A DNA stretch of 64,000 bases from Paenibacillus sp. (GCF_031177825.1 NZ_JAPSKE010000021.1:36984-100983), one strand, 5' to 3'; shown: positions 1-8,596, counted from the stretch's first letter. Notes: generated by a model from the sequence alone, not told the origin. Translations and numbers: made by a program.

Positions 1-629
1 GGCTGGGTCCGGCATTGTACAATTTGTACGGCACTTCGGAGGCGGGGCTCGCCACGATCGCGACTCCGCAGGACGTAAGCGATGCCCCGGCTACGATCGG
101 CAGAAGCATCCCAGGCGTGCGCCTGCGGATCGCGGACGAGCGGAAGCGGAGCGTGAAGGCCGGAACGATCGGCCGAATGTACGTAAAGAACCGATGGTCC
201 GCTCGGCGGAGTGGAGCGGATGCCTGGATCGATACCGGCGATCTGGGCGTTCGGGACGGGCGGGGGCTGTTCTACTTATGCGGAAGAGCGGACAGCATGA
301 TCGTATCCGGCGGGGAGAACGTCTATCCGATCGAGGTAGAGCAGGCGATCCTCGAGCACCCTCAGGTAGAGGACGCGGCCGTCGTCGGCGTCCAAGACGA
401 AGCGTACGGGCAACGATTGCGCGCGTTCGTATCGATGACCCCGCAGGCAAGCGCGACGAAGGACGAGCTTTCCGAGTGGCTCCGCACTCGATTGGCCCGA
501 TACCAAATGCCGAGGGACATCGTATTGGTGGACCGATTGCCGTATACTCCCTTGGGCAAGCTGGACCGGAAACGGTTAACGGCGGATTTCGGGATTGGCG
601 TCCAGGATCGCTTCGGAGCACTCCGATAA
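1..629 (+). CDS. Acyl-CoA synthetase (AMP-forming ligase), C-terminal part
   Basis: The reading frame is already open at base 3, so the start lies before the window. About 208 residues remain. They carry the family hallmarks in order: the LYNLYGTSEAG adenylate-binding motif at the edge, an IDTGDLG motif, the GRADSMIVSGGENVYP hinge, and near the end PLGKLDRK, whose lysine is the usual catalytic lysine of the C-terminal subdomain. Members activate a carboxylic acid as acyl-AMP and pass it to CoA. The substrate cannot be told from this part. The last 54 bases overlap, tail to tail, the end of the next gene on the other strand. Confidence 0.9.
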   Translation, partial: LGPALYNLYGTSEAGLATIATPQDVSDAPATIGRSIPGVRLRIADERKRSVKAGTIGRMYVKNRWSARRSGADAWIDTGDLGVRDGRGLFYLCGRADSMIVSGGENVYPIEVEQAILEHPQVEDAAVVGVQDEAYGQRLRAFVSMTPQASATKDELSEWLRTRLARYQMPRDIVLVDRLPYTPLGKLDRKRLTADFGIGVQDRFGALR

Positions 630-1613
630 TCTAGTCAGGAACCGAAGCCCTTCTTCCGCGCGACGCAGCAGCGCGTCCGTGGAGTCGATGCCCAGATCCG
701 ACGCCAGCGAGTCGAAGGCGGGGGTAAGGGCAAGGTGCACTTCCGGAGCGTCGACCGCAAAGATCTTGTGGCAGCGGCAGAACGTGACCAAGATCCAAAA
801 GACGGCCTCGCGGTGGTTGCCGGCCCGAATGAGATCCCGGCTTCCGTCGATCGCGATCGGCCGCGCCGCGGCGGCGATATCGCTGCTGAAGAAGAACGTC
901 GACTTCGCGCGGGCTGCCGCGGCGTCGAACGTGCGGGCAAGCTCGTCAAGATGATGTTCGACGCGTTGCGCCGACAGCCGCTCGCAGCCGAGCAACCGCA
1001 ACAGCTCCGGGTATATATCAAGGAAGCCGTACGTTTCAAGCACTTCGCGAGCGGCCAAGTAACGGAGCCGCACCGTCGGATTACGGAGCGCGGCCGCAAG
1101 CAGAACGTGTGCGGTCACGCCGGTCGGGAACACCCACGACATCACTTGATCGTGCCGCGGCGCGGTCGGGTCGATGGCCCGCAGTCCGTCTTCGACCCGC
1201 TTCCTTGCGTTCTCGCAGCGGCGGCTCGCCCACGTCCGTTCCGCGAAGCGTCGGGACACCTCCGCTTGCAGGGCGCTTAGCTGCCCGGTAGGATCCGCAA
1301 GTATCGTATCCGTGCGGAAGCTACCCGCAAGGTGGTAGGAGGCTAAGACCTCTTCGGCCGAGACGTACAGATTCCAAGGCAAATACGTGATTTCCAACAA
1401 GGCGCCGCGGTAGACGAGTTTGCCGAGCTTGGGCGGGGCTTCGTCCGCTGCCGTAACGATCACGACATCGAGATCGGAGGTCGGAGACATTGGCGTTTCA
1501 TCCGGAAGTCCGATCGTCGACCCGCTCATATACGCACCCATAAACCCGGCTTCTTTACCGGCGTACTCCCGAACCCACGCCGCCGCCGCCGCTCTTGCCG
1601 ATCCGACGTTCAT
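576..1613 (-). CDS. Nucleotidyltransferase-fold protein (aminoglycoside adenylyltransferase-like)
   Basis: A 345-residue protein. I chose the ATG at 1613 because a G-rich ribosome site lies just upstream; the same frame stays open further but has no such site. The N-terminal part has the nucleotidyltransferase signature: Gly31-Ser32, then Asp47 and Asp49 in a SDLDVVIV strand, which should bind metal and NTP. The rest is helical, as in ANT-type adenylyltransferases and other small nucleotidyltransferases. The substrate is unknown and resistance is not shown. It is convergent with the acyl-CoA ligase, sharing 54 bases, and divergent from the phosphodiesterase gene with a 55-base gap. Confidence 0.75.
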   Translation of the reverse strand: MNVGSARAAAAAWVREYAGKEAGFMGAYMSGSTIGLPDETPMSPTSDLDVVIVTAADEAPPKLGKLVYRGALLEITYLPWNLYVSAEEVLASYHLAGSFRTDTILADPTGQLSALQAEVSRRFAERTWASRRCENARKRVEDGLRAIDPTAPRHDQVMSWVFPTGVTAHVLLAAALRNPTVRLRYLAAREVLETYGFLDIYPELLRLLGCERLSAQRVEHHLDELARTFDAAAARAKSTFFFSSDIAAAARPIAIDGSRDLIRAGNHREAVFWILVTFCRCHKIFAVDAPEVHLALTPAFDSLASDLGIDSTDALLRRAEEGLRFLTRLSECSEAILDANPEIRR

Positions 1614-1668
1614 TGTCGTCCCCCCGTTAGTCGAGTGTAGTTCGAGTATACTAGAGAAGAGGGGGGAG

Positions 1669-2646
1669 ATGAAGATGTTCCGAAGGTTTCTTAAAGGGTT
1701 CGCGATTTTCCTCCTGATGTTCATCGGTTTCCTATATTTCAACAACAGCTCCCTGTGTATGAAAACCGACGGGGAAGCGCCGTTCTCGTTGGCGCACCGG
1801 GGGATGGCGCAGACGTTCCCGATGGAAGGCATTACGGGAGATGCTTGTACGGCCGAGCGCATCCATGAACCGGAGCATCCGTATCTGGAAAATACGATCC
1901 CTTCGATGGAAGCGGCATTCCGAGCGGGAGCGGACATCGTCGAATTCGACGTGCAGCCGACGACGGACGGACGGTTCGCGGTGTTCCACGATTGGACGTT
2001 GGAGTGCAGGACGGACGGCGTCGGAGCGACGAGAGAACATACGATGGAAGAACTGAAGCGGCTGGATATCGGGTATGGGTACACGGCCGACGGCGGGAAG
2101 ACGTATCCGTTCCGAGGGACGGGCGTCGGTCTGATGCCTGCGTTGGACGAAGTATGGGCTCGGTTCCCGGAGCAGTCGTTCTTGCTTCATGTCAAGAGCA
2201 ACGACGGGGAGGAAGGGGTTCGACTGGCAGGGATATTGTCCGCGCTGCCTGCCGAGCGTAGGGAGCGGCTCGCGGTATACGGAGGCGACGAACCGATCGC
2301 CGAGCTTCGTCGACTCGTTCCCGATCTCCGGACGATGTCGATGGCGACGATGAAGCGCTGCTTGATTCCTTACTTGGCCGTCGGTTGGACCGGGTATGTG
2401 CCAGTCGCCTGCCATGGGACCCAATTGCATCTCCCGGAGAAGATCGCTCCCTGGCTATGGGGCTTTCCGGAGACGTTCGTCCGGCGGATGGAGGAGGCCG
2501 ACACGCGGGTCGTCCTTGTCGCGGGCGACGGCGCATGGTCGGAGGGCTTCGACGATCCGCAAGCGGTCGAGCGCCTTCCGAAGCGGTACCGCGGCTTCGT
2601 GTGGACGAATCGGATCGATCTCATAGGCCCTTACTTGGAAAAGTGA
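1669..2646 (+). CDS. Membrane-anchored glycerophosphodiester phosphodiesterase-family protein
   Basis: A 325-residue protein starting at an ATG right after a GGGGGGAG ribosome site. Residues 8-24 form one hydrophobic segment, so the catalytic domain probably sits outside the membrane. The domain has the GDPD pattern: His43-Arg44-Gly, the ENTIPSMEAA segment, EFDVQ with the metal-binding Glu and Asp, and FHDWTL with the second catalytic His. Family enzymes split glycerophosphodiesters into an alcohol and glycerol 3-phosphate. An insert between the HRG motif and the ENT motif is longer than usual. A rho-independent terminator follows. It appears to be a single-gene unit. Confidence 0.85.
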   Translation: MKMFRRFLKGFAIFLLMFIGFLYFNNSSLCMKTDGEAPFSLAHRGMAQTFPMEGITGDACTAERIHEPEHPYLENTIPSMEAAFRAGADIVEFDVQPTTDGRFAVFHDWTLECRTDGVGATREHTMEELKRLDIGYGYTADGGKTYPFRGTGVGLMPALDEVWARFPEQSFLLHVKSNDGEEGVRLAGILSALPAERRERLAVYGGDEPIAELRRLVPDLRTMSMATMKRCLIPYLAVGWTGYVPVACHGTQLHLPEKIAPWLWGFPETFVRRMEEADTRVVLVAGDGAWSEGFDDPQAVERLPKRYRGFVWTNRIDLIGPYLEK

Positions 2647-2737
2647 ATCCATCCCTGGTTCCCTCGGATCGTCTGAACGGTATGCCGGAGGCGGCGATTC
2701 ATTGCGGGCGTGTTACAACCTAAAAGCTTCAACCCTA

Positions 2738-2766
2738 AGGACTCGTCGCAAGACGAGTTTTTCTTA
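2738..2766 (+). terminator. Rho-independent terminator after the GDPD gene
   Basis: Stem ACTCGTC (2741-2747) pairs with GACGAGT (2752-2758) around a GCAA loop and runs into a T-rich tail. Confidence 0.8.
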
Positions 2767-2780
2767 TGCCGAAATAATGT

Positions 2781-2836
2781 TTGACAATCGGGCGAAAAGG
2801 AAATATTGTAATAGTGCACTAGTGCAATAGTGCACT
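2781..2836 (+). promoter_or_regulatory. Promoter and repeated operator of the GntR/ABC operon
   Basis: TTGACA (2781-2786) and TATTGT (2804-2809) are 17 bases apart. Directly downstream lie three copies of AGTGCA at 8-base steps (2813, 2821, 2829); the first and third extend to the palindrome AGTGCACT. Repressors of the YtrA type bind AGTGTA/AGTGCA-like inverted repeats near their own promoters, so this is most likely the self-regulating site of the GntR gene that follows. Confidence 0.75.
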
Positions 2837-2860
2837 GGATTGCGAAGGGAGGGTCGCAAC

Positions 2861-3238
2861 GTGCAGTTGAATTTCAACAGCCCGAAACCCATTTATTTGC
2901 AAATGGTCGACGAAGTCAAGAAAGCGCTGGCCAGAGGAGAGCTCTCGCCAGGCGATAAGATTCCTTCCCACAAAGAGCAAGCGCAGATGTCGCAAGTGAA
3001 TCCCAATACGGTGCAGAGGGCGTATCAAGAGATGGAGCGGGAAGGTCTCACGGAGACGCTGCGAGGGCAGGGCACCTTCATCCGGAACGACCCTGCGTTG
3101 CTGGCGAGAATTCGTTCGGAGATGGCCGCTCAGGCCGTACAACATTTCATCGACGAAATGCGCGGGCTAGGGATCGAACCGAACGAGACGGAGCGGCTGC
3201 TGCGCGAGCGATTATACAAGGGGAACGAGGAGGTGTAG
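2861..3238 (+). CDS. GntR-family repressor, YtrA subfamily
   Basis: A 125-residue protein starting at GTG 2861, seven bases after GGGAGGG. The winged helix fills residues 5-75, with PIYLQMVDEVKKAL, then VNPNTVQRAYQEMEREGL as the recognition helix and GQGTFI as the wing. Only about 45 residues follow, which is typical of the short YtrA subfamily that has no large effector domain. YtrA repressors control adjacent ABC transporter genes and are often relieved by cell-wall antibiotics. The repeated AGTGCA sites just upstream are the expected target. The next gene begins 3 bases after the stop. Confidence 0.9.
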   Translation: MQLNFNSPKPIYLQMVDEVKKALARGELSPGDKIPSHKEQAQMSQVNPNTVQRAYQEMEREGLTETLRGQGTFIRNDPALLARIRSEMAAQAVQHFIDEMRGLGIEPNETERLLRERLYKGNEEV

Positions 3239-3241
3239 ACG

Positions 3242-3955
3242 ATGTCGAACGACATCCGCGAGCATATCGTCGAATGCAAAGGGATACATAAGCGGTACTT
3301 ATTGAAGCATGCCGTGAACGGAATCGATCTTCAAATCAGGAGGGGCAGCATCGTCGGGCTGCTAGGGCCGAACGGCAGCGGAAAGTCGACGTTGCTCAAG
3401 ATGATGGCGGGACTGATCTACCCGACCTCCGGGTCGATTCTAGTGAACGGGCGGGAGCCGGACGTGCGCAACAAGAGTCGAATCGCGTACTTACCGGAGA
3501 TCGACTATTTGTACGGTTGGATGACGGTCGCCGAGACGCTTCGATTTCTGTCCGGCTTCTATGACGATTGGCAGGAGGAGAAGGCGGCGGAGATGCTGTG
3601 GACGATGGAGCTGGACGGCAATCAGAAGGTGCGCAATCTATCGAAGGGCTTGCGCGCGAGGCTGAAGCTGATCGCAGCGTTCTCGCGGTCCGCGCCGCTC
3701 ATCCTGCTCGACGAGCCGTTCTCCGGCATCGACCCTTCTTCGCGCGCGAAGATCATCCGTTCGATCATTCAGCAATTCGATGCGGCGGAGCAGACGATCA
3801 TTCTGTCGACGCATTCCTTGAACGAAGCGGAGCCGATGTTCGACGACGTCGTCTTCCTGCAACAGGGCCAAGTCATCATGAACGACACGGCGGAACATTT
3901 GCGATCCGAATACGGTTGTTCTCTGGAAAACATCTGGGAGAAGGTGTACGAATAG
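3242..3955 (+). CDS. ABC transporter ATP-binding protein (YtrB-like)
   Basis: A 237-residue ATPase. Walker A is GPNGSGKST at residues 42-50; the signature is LSKGL instead of LSGGQ; Walker B is LILLDEP, followed by the switch-region STHSLNE. The variant signature and short length match the YtrB/BcrA type that works with a separate membrane subunit. Its stop touches the start of the permease gene, so the two are translationally coupled. Together with the upstream GntR gene it forms the first exporter pair of the operon. The substrate is unknown; envelope stress or peptide antibiotic export is the family-based guess. Confidence 0.92.
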   Translation: MSNDIREHIVECKGIHKRYLLKHAVNGIDLQIRRGSIVGLLGPNGSGKSTLLKMMAGLIYPTSGSILVNGREPDVRNKSRIAYLPEIDYLYGWMTVAETLRFLSGFYDDWQEEKAAEMLWTMELDGNQKVRNLSKGLRARLKLIAAFSRSAPLILLDEPFSGIDPSSRAKIIRSIIQQFDAAEQTIILSTHSLNEAEPMFDDVVFLQQGQVIMNDTAEHLRSEYGCSLENIWEKVYE

Positions 3956-4699
3956 ATGGGATTCCGTAATTTATTTCTTAAAGAATGCAAGGGGGTCCTC
4001 CCGCTATTCGCCGTGTTGTCCGGGGCGACGGTGCTGTGGCATCTCTTCATCCTGTACAAGGGCCAGGGCTGGGAGGAAGACGTGACCTTCGTGTTGTCGT
4101 TGGTCGTGCCGTTCCTGACGGTATCGGCGATGGCGATCGGCGCGGGATACTACCAGCTTCACACCGAGTGGAAGTCGAACTCGATCTACTTGCTCCTCTC
4201 CTTGCCGATTCGAGGGTGGAAGGTGCTGACGGCGAAGCTGGTTGCAGTCTTGTCGCTGCTGCTCCTCACGATCTTATGCGTTGGCGTCAGCTTCGCGCTC
4301 ATCTTGCTGCGTCTGAAGCGGGGCGAGATCAGCGGCAGCGAGGAGTGGCAAGAGATCATGCCGGCGCTGCTGAACCTAACGTTCAACAGCTTCTGGATGT
4401 ATTGCCTAACGGTGACGCTCCTCGTCTTAATCATTCAGTTCGCGTATTTGTGCGGGCAGCTCGTGACGAAATTCAAATGGGCGGTTATTCTTGCCGCAGG
4501 CTTCGCAGCGATGTATGTCGTCTTCCGGGTAAGCCCGATCTTGTCGGGCTTGCTGTCCTGGATGCCCGAATTGTTTTATGGCGGAATCGATTTCGACGCG
4601 CTGTATTTGCACTCCGGACCTTTCCTCGTGCTCTTGCTCCTGTGCGGGGCGTTCTTGTGGCTGAACGGGTATATTTTCGAACAAGAGGTGGAGGTATGA
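3956..4699 (+). CDS. ABC transporter membrane subunit
   Basis: A 247-residue protein with about six hydrophobic segments, near residues 13-30, 42-64, 94-115, 140-170, 178-200 and 220-238, and no ATPase motifs. It starts at the base after the ATPase stop and its own stop overlaps the next start (ATGA). By position and topology it is the permease partner of the preceding ATPase, of the ABC-2 type. The sequence gives no clue to the substrate. Confidence 0.85.
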   Translation: MGFRNLFLKECKGVLPLFAVLSGATVLWHLFILYKGQGWEEDVTFVLSLVVPFLTVSAMAIGAGYYQLHTEWKSNSIYLLLSLPIRGWKVLTAKLVAVLSLLLLTILCVGVSFALILLRLKRGEISGSEEWQEIMPALLNLTFNSFWMYCLTVTLLVLIIQFAYLCGQLVTKFKWAVILAAGFAAMYVVFRVSPILSGLLSWMPELFYGGIDFDALYLHSGPFLVLLLLCGAFLWLNGYIFEQEVEV

Positions 4700-5763
4700 G
4701 GATGACGTTCCGGAAAAAGAGACTCGTAATCCTATCCTCGGTCGCCGTCCTATTCTGCCTCTTGGTCTTGGATCTCTGGGTCAAAAAAGAAGAAATGTTC
4801 GAAGCGTTCGGCAGTCAATTCCTTCATGCGGCGAAGACGAACGCATATGACGAGGCGCATCGGGACGTTACCGTCGCGGCGGAGCGGCAGCTTACGATCG
4901 ACGGCCAAGGTGTCAAGGAAGTGCTTCTTGCCGGCGACCGGGGGAAGATCTCCGTGCGACGGGCGGAGGCTAGTCAGATCGAGCTGCGTTACACGGTAAC
5001 CGCCGTCGGGAGGAACGAAGCGTCGGCCAAAGAGAGGGCGGAAGACGCTGCGGTCGAGGAGAAGGTCGAGGCGGGGCGGCTGACGTTGACGCCTTCGGCG
5101 GAATCCGATGCCGTCACGATCGATTACGTCCTCTCGATCCCGGACGGTACCAAGCTGCGGGTGGAGAGCGAGGACGGCTCGATCGATATCCGCGGTACGA
5201 CGGGGGACGTCGAGGTGACGTCGGTTCGGGGCAAGGCGGACGTCGTCGACGTCGTCGGACAGGTCTCGGCGAAGGCCGTCAACGGTCACGCGTACCTCGC
5301 CGACGTTCGGGGGAACGTCGATCTCTCCAACGAATACGGGAGCGCTACGATCGAATCTGTGGAGGGCGCCGTAACGCTCGGCAGTCGATCCGGCGACACG
5401 TACCTGTCGCGAATCGAAGGAGCAGTCTCGGGCAATGTGAACGGCGGCTCCGTTCGCTTCGACGAAATTTCGGGGCCGGTCGCGGTGACCGGCACGGAAG
5501 CCGCGCTTCGGCTGGAACGAATTCGGAACGACGTACGTCTCGACGCCGAATCGGGGCAAATCCGGTTGATCTTGTCGGAAGCGGAAGGGTATGCCGTGAA
5601 CGCAACCGTCATCGACGGATGGATCCAAGCTCCCCCTTCTTTACCCGTCGAGGCGGATCCGGCCGGGACGCACGAAGCCCGGGCGCAAGGCGTCGTGGGA
5701 AGCGGCGCGTGGAACATGGACGTCCGAGCGGTGTCGACCGACGTTGTCATTCACGTAAAATAA
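4696..5763 (+). CDS. DUF4097-type beta-repeat protein, membrane anchored
   Basis: A 355-residue protein starting at ATG 4696 after GGTGGAGGT and overlapping the permease stop by four bases. A single N-terminal hydrophobic segment (about residues 9-27) is followed by a long domain of short repeated strands such as GSIDIRGTTGDVEVTSVRG and AKAVNGHAYLADVRG, the pattern of DUF4097 adhesin-like proteins. In Firmicutes such proteins often sit beside ABC transporters or envelope-stress regulators. The long C-terminal part is probably outside the cell. Its place between two ABC pairs suggests a role in the same response. The biochemical activity is unknown. Confidence 0.8.
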   Translation: MRMTFRKKRLVILSSVAVLFCLLVLDLWVKKEEMFEAFGSQFLHAAKTNAYDEAHRDVTVAAERQLTIDGQGVKEVLLAGDRGKISVRRAEASQIELRYTVTAVGRNEASAKERAEDAAVEEKVEAGRLTLTPSAESDAVTIDYVLSIPDGTKLRVESEDGSIDIRGTTGDVEVTSVRGKADVVDVVGQVSAKAVNGHAYLADVRGNVDLSNEYGSATIESVEGAVTLGSRSGDTYLSRIEGAVSGNVNGGSVRFDEISGPVAVTGTEAALRLERIRNDVRLDAESGQIRLILSEAEGYAVNATVIDGWIQAPPSLPVEADPAGTHEARAQGVVGSGAWNMDVRAVSTDVVIHVK

Positions 5764-5780
5764 AGGAGGTTCAACCGGCG

Positions 5781-6710
5781 ATGAGCGATGCTCCCGTAGT
5801 AAGTCTTCGCAACGTAACCAAAAAAATCGGACGCTCGACGATCGTGGAGGATTTGACCTTCGACGTCCCTCAAGGAGAAATCTTCGGCTTCCTAGGACCG
5901 AACGGAGCGGGCAAGACGACGACGATCCGGATGATGGTCGGATTAATGTCGATTACGAAGGGCGATATTTTCATTAAGGGGAAGAACATCAAGACCGAGT
6001 TCGAGCAGGCGATTCGTCACGTCGGCGCCATCGTGGAAAATCCGGAGCTGTACAAATATCTAACCGGTTATCAGAATCTGATTCACTACTCGCGCATGAT
6101 TCCCGGCGTGCCGAAGGAACGCATCGACGAAGTCGTCAAGCTGGTCAAGCTGGAAAATCGGATTCACGACAAGGTGAAAAAATATTCTCTCGGCATGCGA
6201 CAGCGGCTTGGCGTCGCGCAAGCGCTGCTTCACCGGCCGTCGTTGCTCATTCTCGACGAACCGACGAACGGCTTGGACCCCGCCGGCATTCGCGAGCTTC
6301 GCGACTATTTACGCTACTTGACCCGGACGGAAGGGATCACGGTCGTCGTCTCCAGCCATCTGTTATCCGAGATGGAGCTGATGTGCGACCGGATCGCCGT
6401 CATTAAACGAGGCCGGTTGGTCGATGTGAAGCGAATCCAAGATTTCATGGAGTCCGGCGATGCGGCGCAGACGTATGTCATCGAGACGACCGCCGCCGAA
6501 TCGATGCTGGCGGCGGTAAGCGAGATGTACGGGATTCGCGAGCGACGGATCGTGCCGGAGGGCGTGGAAGTCGTCACGGAGCGCGAACGAATTCCGGATC
6601 TCGTGGCGCATCTCGCGCGTACGGAGCTCCCGATCTATGGGGTGCGCGTCTTGCGCCAGTCGCTCGAGGATCGATTCTTGGAGATGACGGGGGGAGAAAA
6701 GATTGGGTAA
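5781..6710 (+). CDS. ABC transporter ATP-binding protein (BcrA-like)
   Basis: A 309-residue ATPase starting at ATG 5781 after AAAGGAGG. The ATPase core occupies residues 8-230: GPNGAGKTTT, then YSLGMRQRLGVAQALLHRP as signature, LLILDEPTNGLDP as Walker B and SSHLLSEME. The extra C-terminal 80 residues are usual for BcrA/NatA-type exporters of peptide antibiotics or sodium. The gene follows the DUF4097 gene by 17 bases and overlaps the next permease gene by 8 bases, so it is the second exporter pair in this operon. Confidence 0.92.
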   Translation: MSDAPVVSLRNVTKKIGRSTIVEDLTFDVPQGEIFGFLGPNGAGKTTTIRMMVGLMSITKGDIFIKGKNIKTEFEQAIRHVGAIVENPELYKYLTGYQNLIHYSRMIPGVPKERIDEVVKLVKLENRIHDKVKKYSLGMRQRLGVAQALLHRPSLLILDEPTNGLDPAGIRELRDYLRYLTRTEGITVVVSSHLLSEMELMCDRIAVIKRGRLVDVKRIQDFMESGDAAQTYVIETTAAESMLAAVSEMYGIRERRIVPEGVEVVTERERIPDLVAHLARTELPIYGVRVLRQSLEDRFLEMTGGEKIG

Positions 6711-7647
6711 TTTGCTCCTGAACGAAAACATGAAAATTTACCGCCGGGCGCGCACGTGGGTCATGATCGGATTGATGATCGGCGGCGTGCTGCTCGGGAG
6801 CTTCGTCGAGTGGTATTACGACGGCCGGAACGCCTCCGAAGCTTCGTGGCAGGAACAGGCGGCGTCGGAAAAGCAGCGCTACCTAGAGCTGCTCTCCGAT
6901 CCGGAGCTGGATGCGGAGGATCGGACGTTCTTCCAGGATCGAATTTCGATTCTCGATTATCGGCTGGCGCATGACGTTCGCCCCGAAGACGGCACGATGT
7001 GGGAAGGGATTCTCGGTTCCGCGGAGCTGATGGTCTTGATAACATTATTTACCGTGATCGTGGCGGGGGACAGCTTGGCCGGCGAATTTTCGGCCGGTAC
7101 GATTAAGCTGCTGCTCATCCGGCCGGCGAGCCGGCTTAAAATTCTCGTCTCGAAATATTTGTCGCTGATCGTATTCGGACTTCTGCTCCTAGCGATCCTG
7201 TTTCTCGTCTCCGTCGTCGCGAACGGTTTGATTTATCGGTTCCAAGCGATGGACCTCCCGTTATTGACCGTCGACGCCGATGGCGTCGTCGTCGAGAAAT
7301 CCATGACGGCCGCATTATGGCAGACGTATTTGCTCAACGGCGTGTCGACGATCCTCTTCGTAACGATGGCGTTCATGATCTCAGCCGCGTTCCGAAGCAG
7401 CGCGATGGCGATCGGGATTTCCATCTTCGCGTTGTTTGCGGGCACCGCCCTATTGGAGCTTCTGCAGGCTTACGAATGGAGCAAATATTTGTTGTTCGCC
7501 AACATCGACTTGACGCAATATGTTGGCGGAAGACCGTACCAGGAAGGGATGACGCTGTCCTTTTCCATATCGGTGTTGGTCGGGTATTTCCTGTTGTTCA
7601 ACTTGATCGCTTGGCAAGTATTTACGCGGAGAGACGTAGCCGCATAG
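6703..7647 (+). CDS. ABC transporter permease, ABC-2 type
   Basis: A 314-residue membrane protein. It starts at TTG 6703 inside the end of the ATPase gene, with GGGGGGAG as ribosome site. There is one membrane segment at residues 18-35, a roughly 75-residue charged external loop, then five more segments from residue 107 onward. The AGEFSAGTIKLLLIRPASR motif is typical of the NatB/ABC-2 permeases that pair with BcrA-like ATPases. It is the last clear member of the GntR-led operon. Confidence 0.88.
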   Translation: MGNLLLNENMKIYRRARTWVMIGLMIGGVLLGSFVEWYYDGRNASEASWQEQAASEKQRYLELLSDPELDAEDRTFFQDRISILDYRLAHDVRPEDGTMWEGILGSAELMVLITLFTVIVAGDSLAGEFSAGTIKLLLIRPASRLKILVSKYLSLIVFGLLLLAILFLVSVVANGLIYRFQAMDLPLLTVDADGVVVEKSMTAALWQTYLLNGVSTILFVTMAFMISAAFRSSAMAIGISIFALFAGTALLELLQAYEWSKYLLFANIDLTQYVGGRPYQEGMTLSFSISVLVGYFLLFNLIAWQVFTRRDVAA

Positions 7648-7667
7648 AGAAGGGGGCATGGAAGGGC

Positions 7668-8045
7668 ATGAAGTCGATGCAAGGATTGGAGATGCTGGAG
7701 AAGGTTCGCAACATCTGCAGGCCGTTGCCCGAGGTGGAGGAAATCGTCGACGGGTTCGGCCATAACACCTTCAAGGTGAAGGGGAAATCGTTCATCCTGA
7801 TGGGCGACGAAGAAGGCAAGGGCCGCGCGGGAATCTCATTCAAATCGGACAAGGAGACGCAGGGCATGCTGCTGGAGCGAGGCGGCTATTATAAGACGCC
7901 GTATATCGGGCAACATGGGTGGGTGTCGATCGACGCCGGAGATTCGGTCGATTGGGACGAGCTCGGGACGCTCCTCGTCGAAGCTTACCTGCGCGCGGCG
8001 CCGAAGCGTCTGGCGAAACAGATGATGGAGCGGTCCGCACCATAG
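7668..8045 (+). CDS. MmcQ/YjbR-family protein
   Basis: A 125-residue cytosolic protein. The start is ATG 7668; a G-rich site lies 11 bases upstream. The sequence matches the MmcQ/YjbR double-wing fold: LPEVEEIVDGFGHNTFKVKGKSF near the N-terminus and a YIGQHGWVSID segment followed by a C-terminal helix. Members are small DNA-binding-like proteins of unsettled function. It follows the ABC operon by 20 bases on the same strand and may be read through from it. Confidence 0.8.
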   Translation: MKSMQGLEMLEKVRNICRPLPEVEEIVDGFGHNTFKVKGKSFILMGDEEGKGRAGISFKSDKETQGMLLERGGYYKTPYIGQHGWVSIDAGDSVDWDELGTLLVEAYLRAAPKRLAKQMMERSAP

Positions 8046-8052
8046 TTTTGTA

Positions 8053-8081
8053 TTTACAACCGAACAAATATTCGCTAAAAT
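8053..8081 (+). promoter_or_regulatory. Promoter with LexA-like box for the GyrI-like gene
   Basis: TTTACA (8053-8058) and TAAAAT (8076-8081) are 17 bases apart. Between them lies CGAACAAATATTCG (8061-8074), which differs at one core base from the Gram-positive LexA pattern CGAAC-N4-GTTCG. A repressor bound there would block the promoter. Confidence 0.5.
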
Positions 8082-8125
8082 GACTCTCGTGGTTATTTTT
8101 TCCTCTTGCTTAGAAGGAGGTATAT

Positions 8126-8596
8126 ATGAAGACCGAACAAAACGAGATGATGGAACGGAATGAGCTTAAGCTGGTAGGGTTCTCCATCGTGGAGAGCTTG
8201 AACCAAGTGATGGAGACGATGAGCGTCGGGAAGCTGCGCATGGAGTTGGCGAACCGGATGGAAGAGATCGAAAACCGGATCGGGACAGGGATGTATTTAC
8301 TCCAGATTTATCCGCAAGACGGTCACTGGACGCCTGACGTCCCATACCGGCATGTCATCGGCTGCGACGTCGCCGCTTTCGGCGACATTCCCGACGAAAT
8401 GACGACGTATACGGTGCTTCGAGGACGATACGTCAAGATCGTTCACCAAGGCCCGGAATCGCAGCTCGCCGCTACATACGACTACATCAACAAGACATAC
8501 GGCGTCCGACCGATCGATATCGAATACTGGGACGACCTCGACGCGCTGGAGAGCGAATCCGGGCGAATCGAGTTATTTATCCCGGCGAATCGTTGA
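8126..8596 (+). CDS. GyrI-like / AraC effector-binding-domain protein
   Basis: A 156-residue protein starting at ATG 8126 after AGAAGGAGG. It has no HTH; the whole protein is one effector-binding domain of the GyrI/SOUL type, with the usual pattern of an N-terminal strand-helix (ELKLVGFSIVESLNQ), a central strand with the GCDVAAF segment, and a C-terminal YGVRPIDIEYWDD..IELFIP. E. coli GyrI (SbmC) of this fold inhibits gyrase and is SOS-induced; other members bind small toxins. The LexA-like box in its promoter makes a DNA-damage role possible here. It is a single gene ahead of a short uncertain frame. Confidence 0.8.
   Translation: MKTEQNEMMERNELKLVGFSIVESLNQVMETMSVGKLRMELANRMEEIENRIGTGMYLLQIYPQDGHWTPDVPYRHVIGCDVAAFGDIPDEMTTYTVLRGRYVKIVHQGPESQLAATYDYINKTYGVRPIDIEYWDDLDALESESGRIELFIPANR

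Noticed and set aside
3985..4695. Long plus-strand frame reaching back from the DUF4097 gene through the permease gene
   Set aside because: It is the out-of-frame shadow of the permease. The DUF4097 protein has its own ribosome site and membrane segment at 4696.
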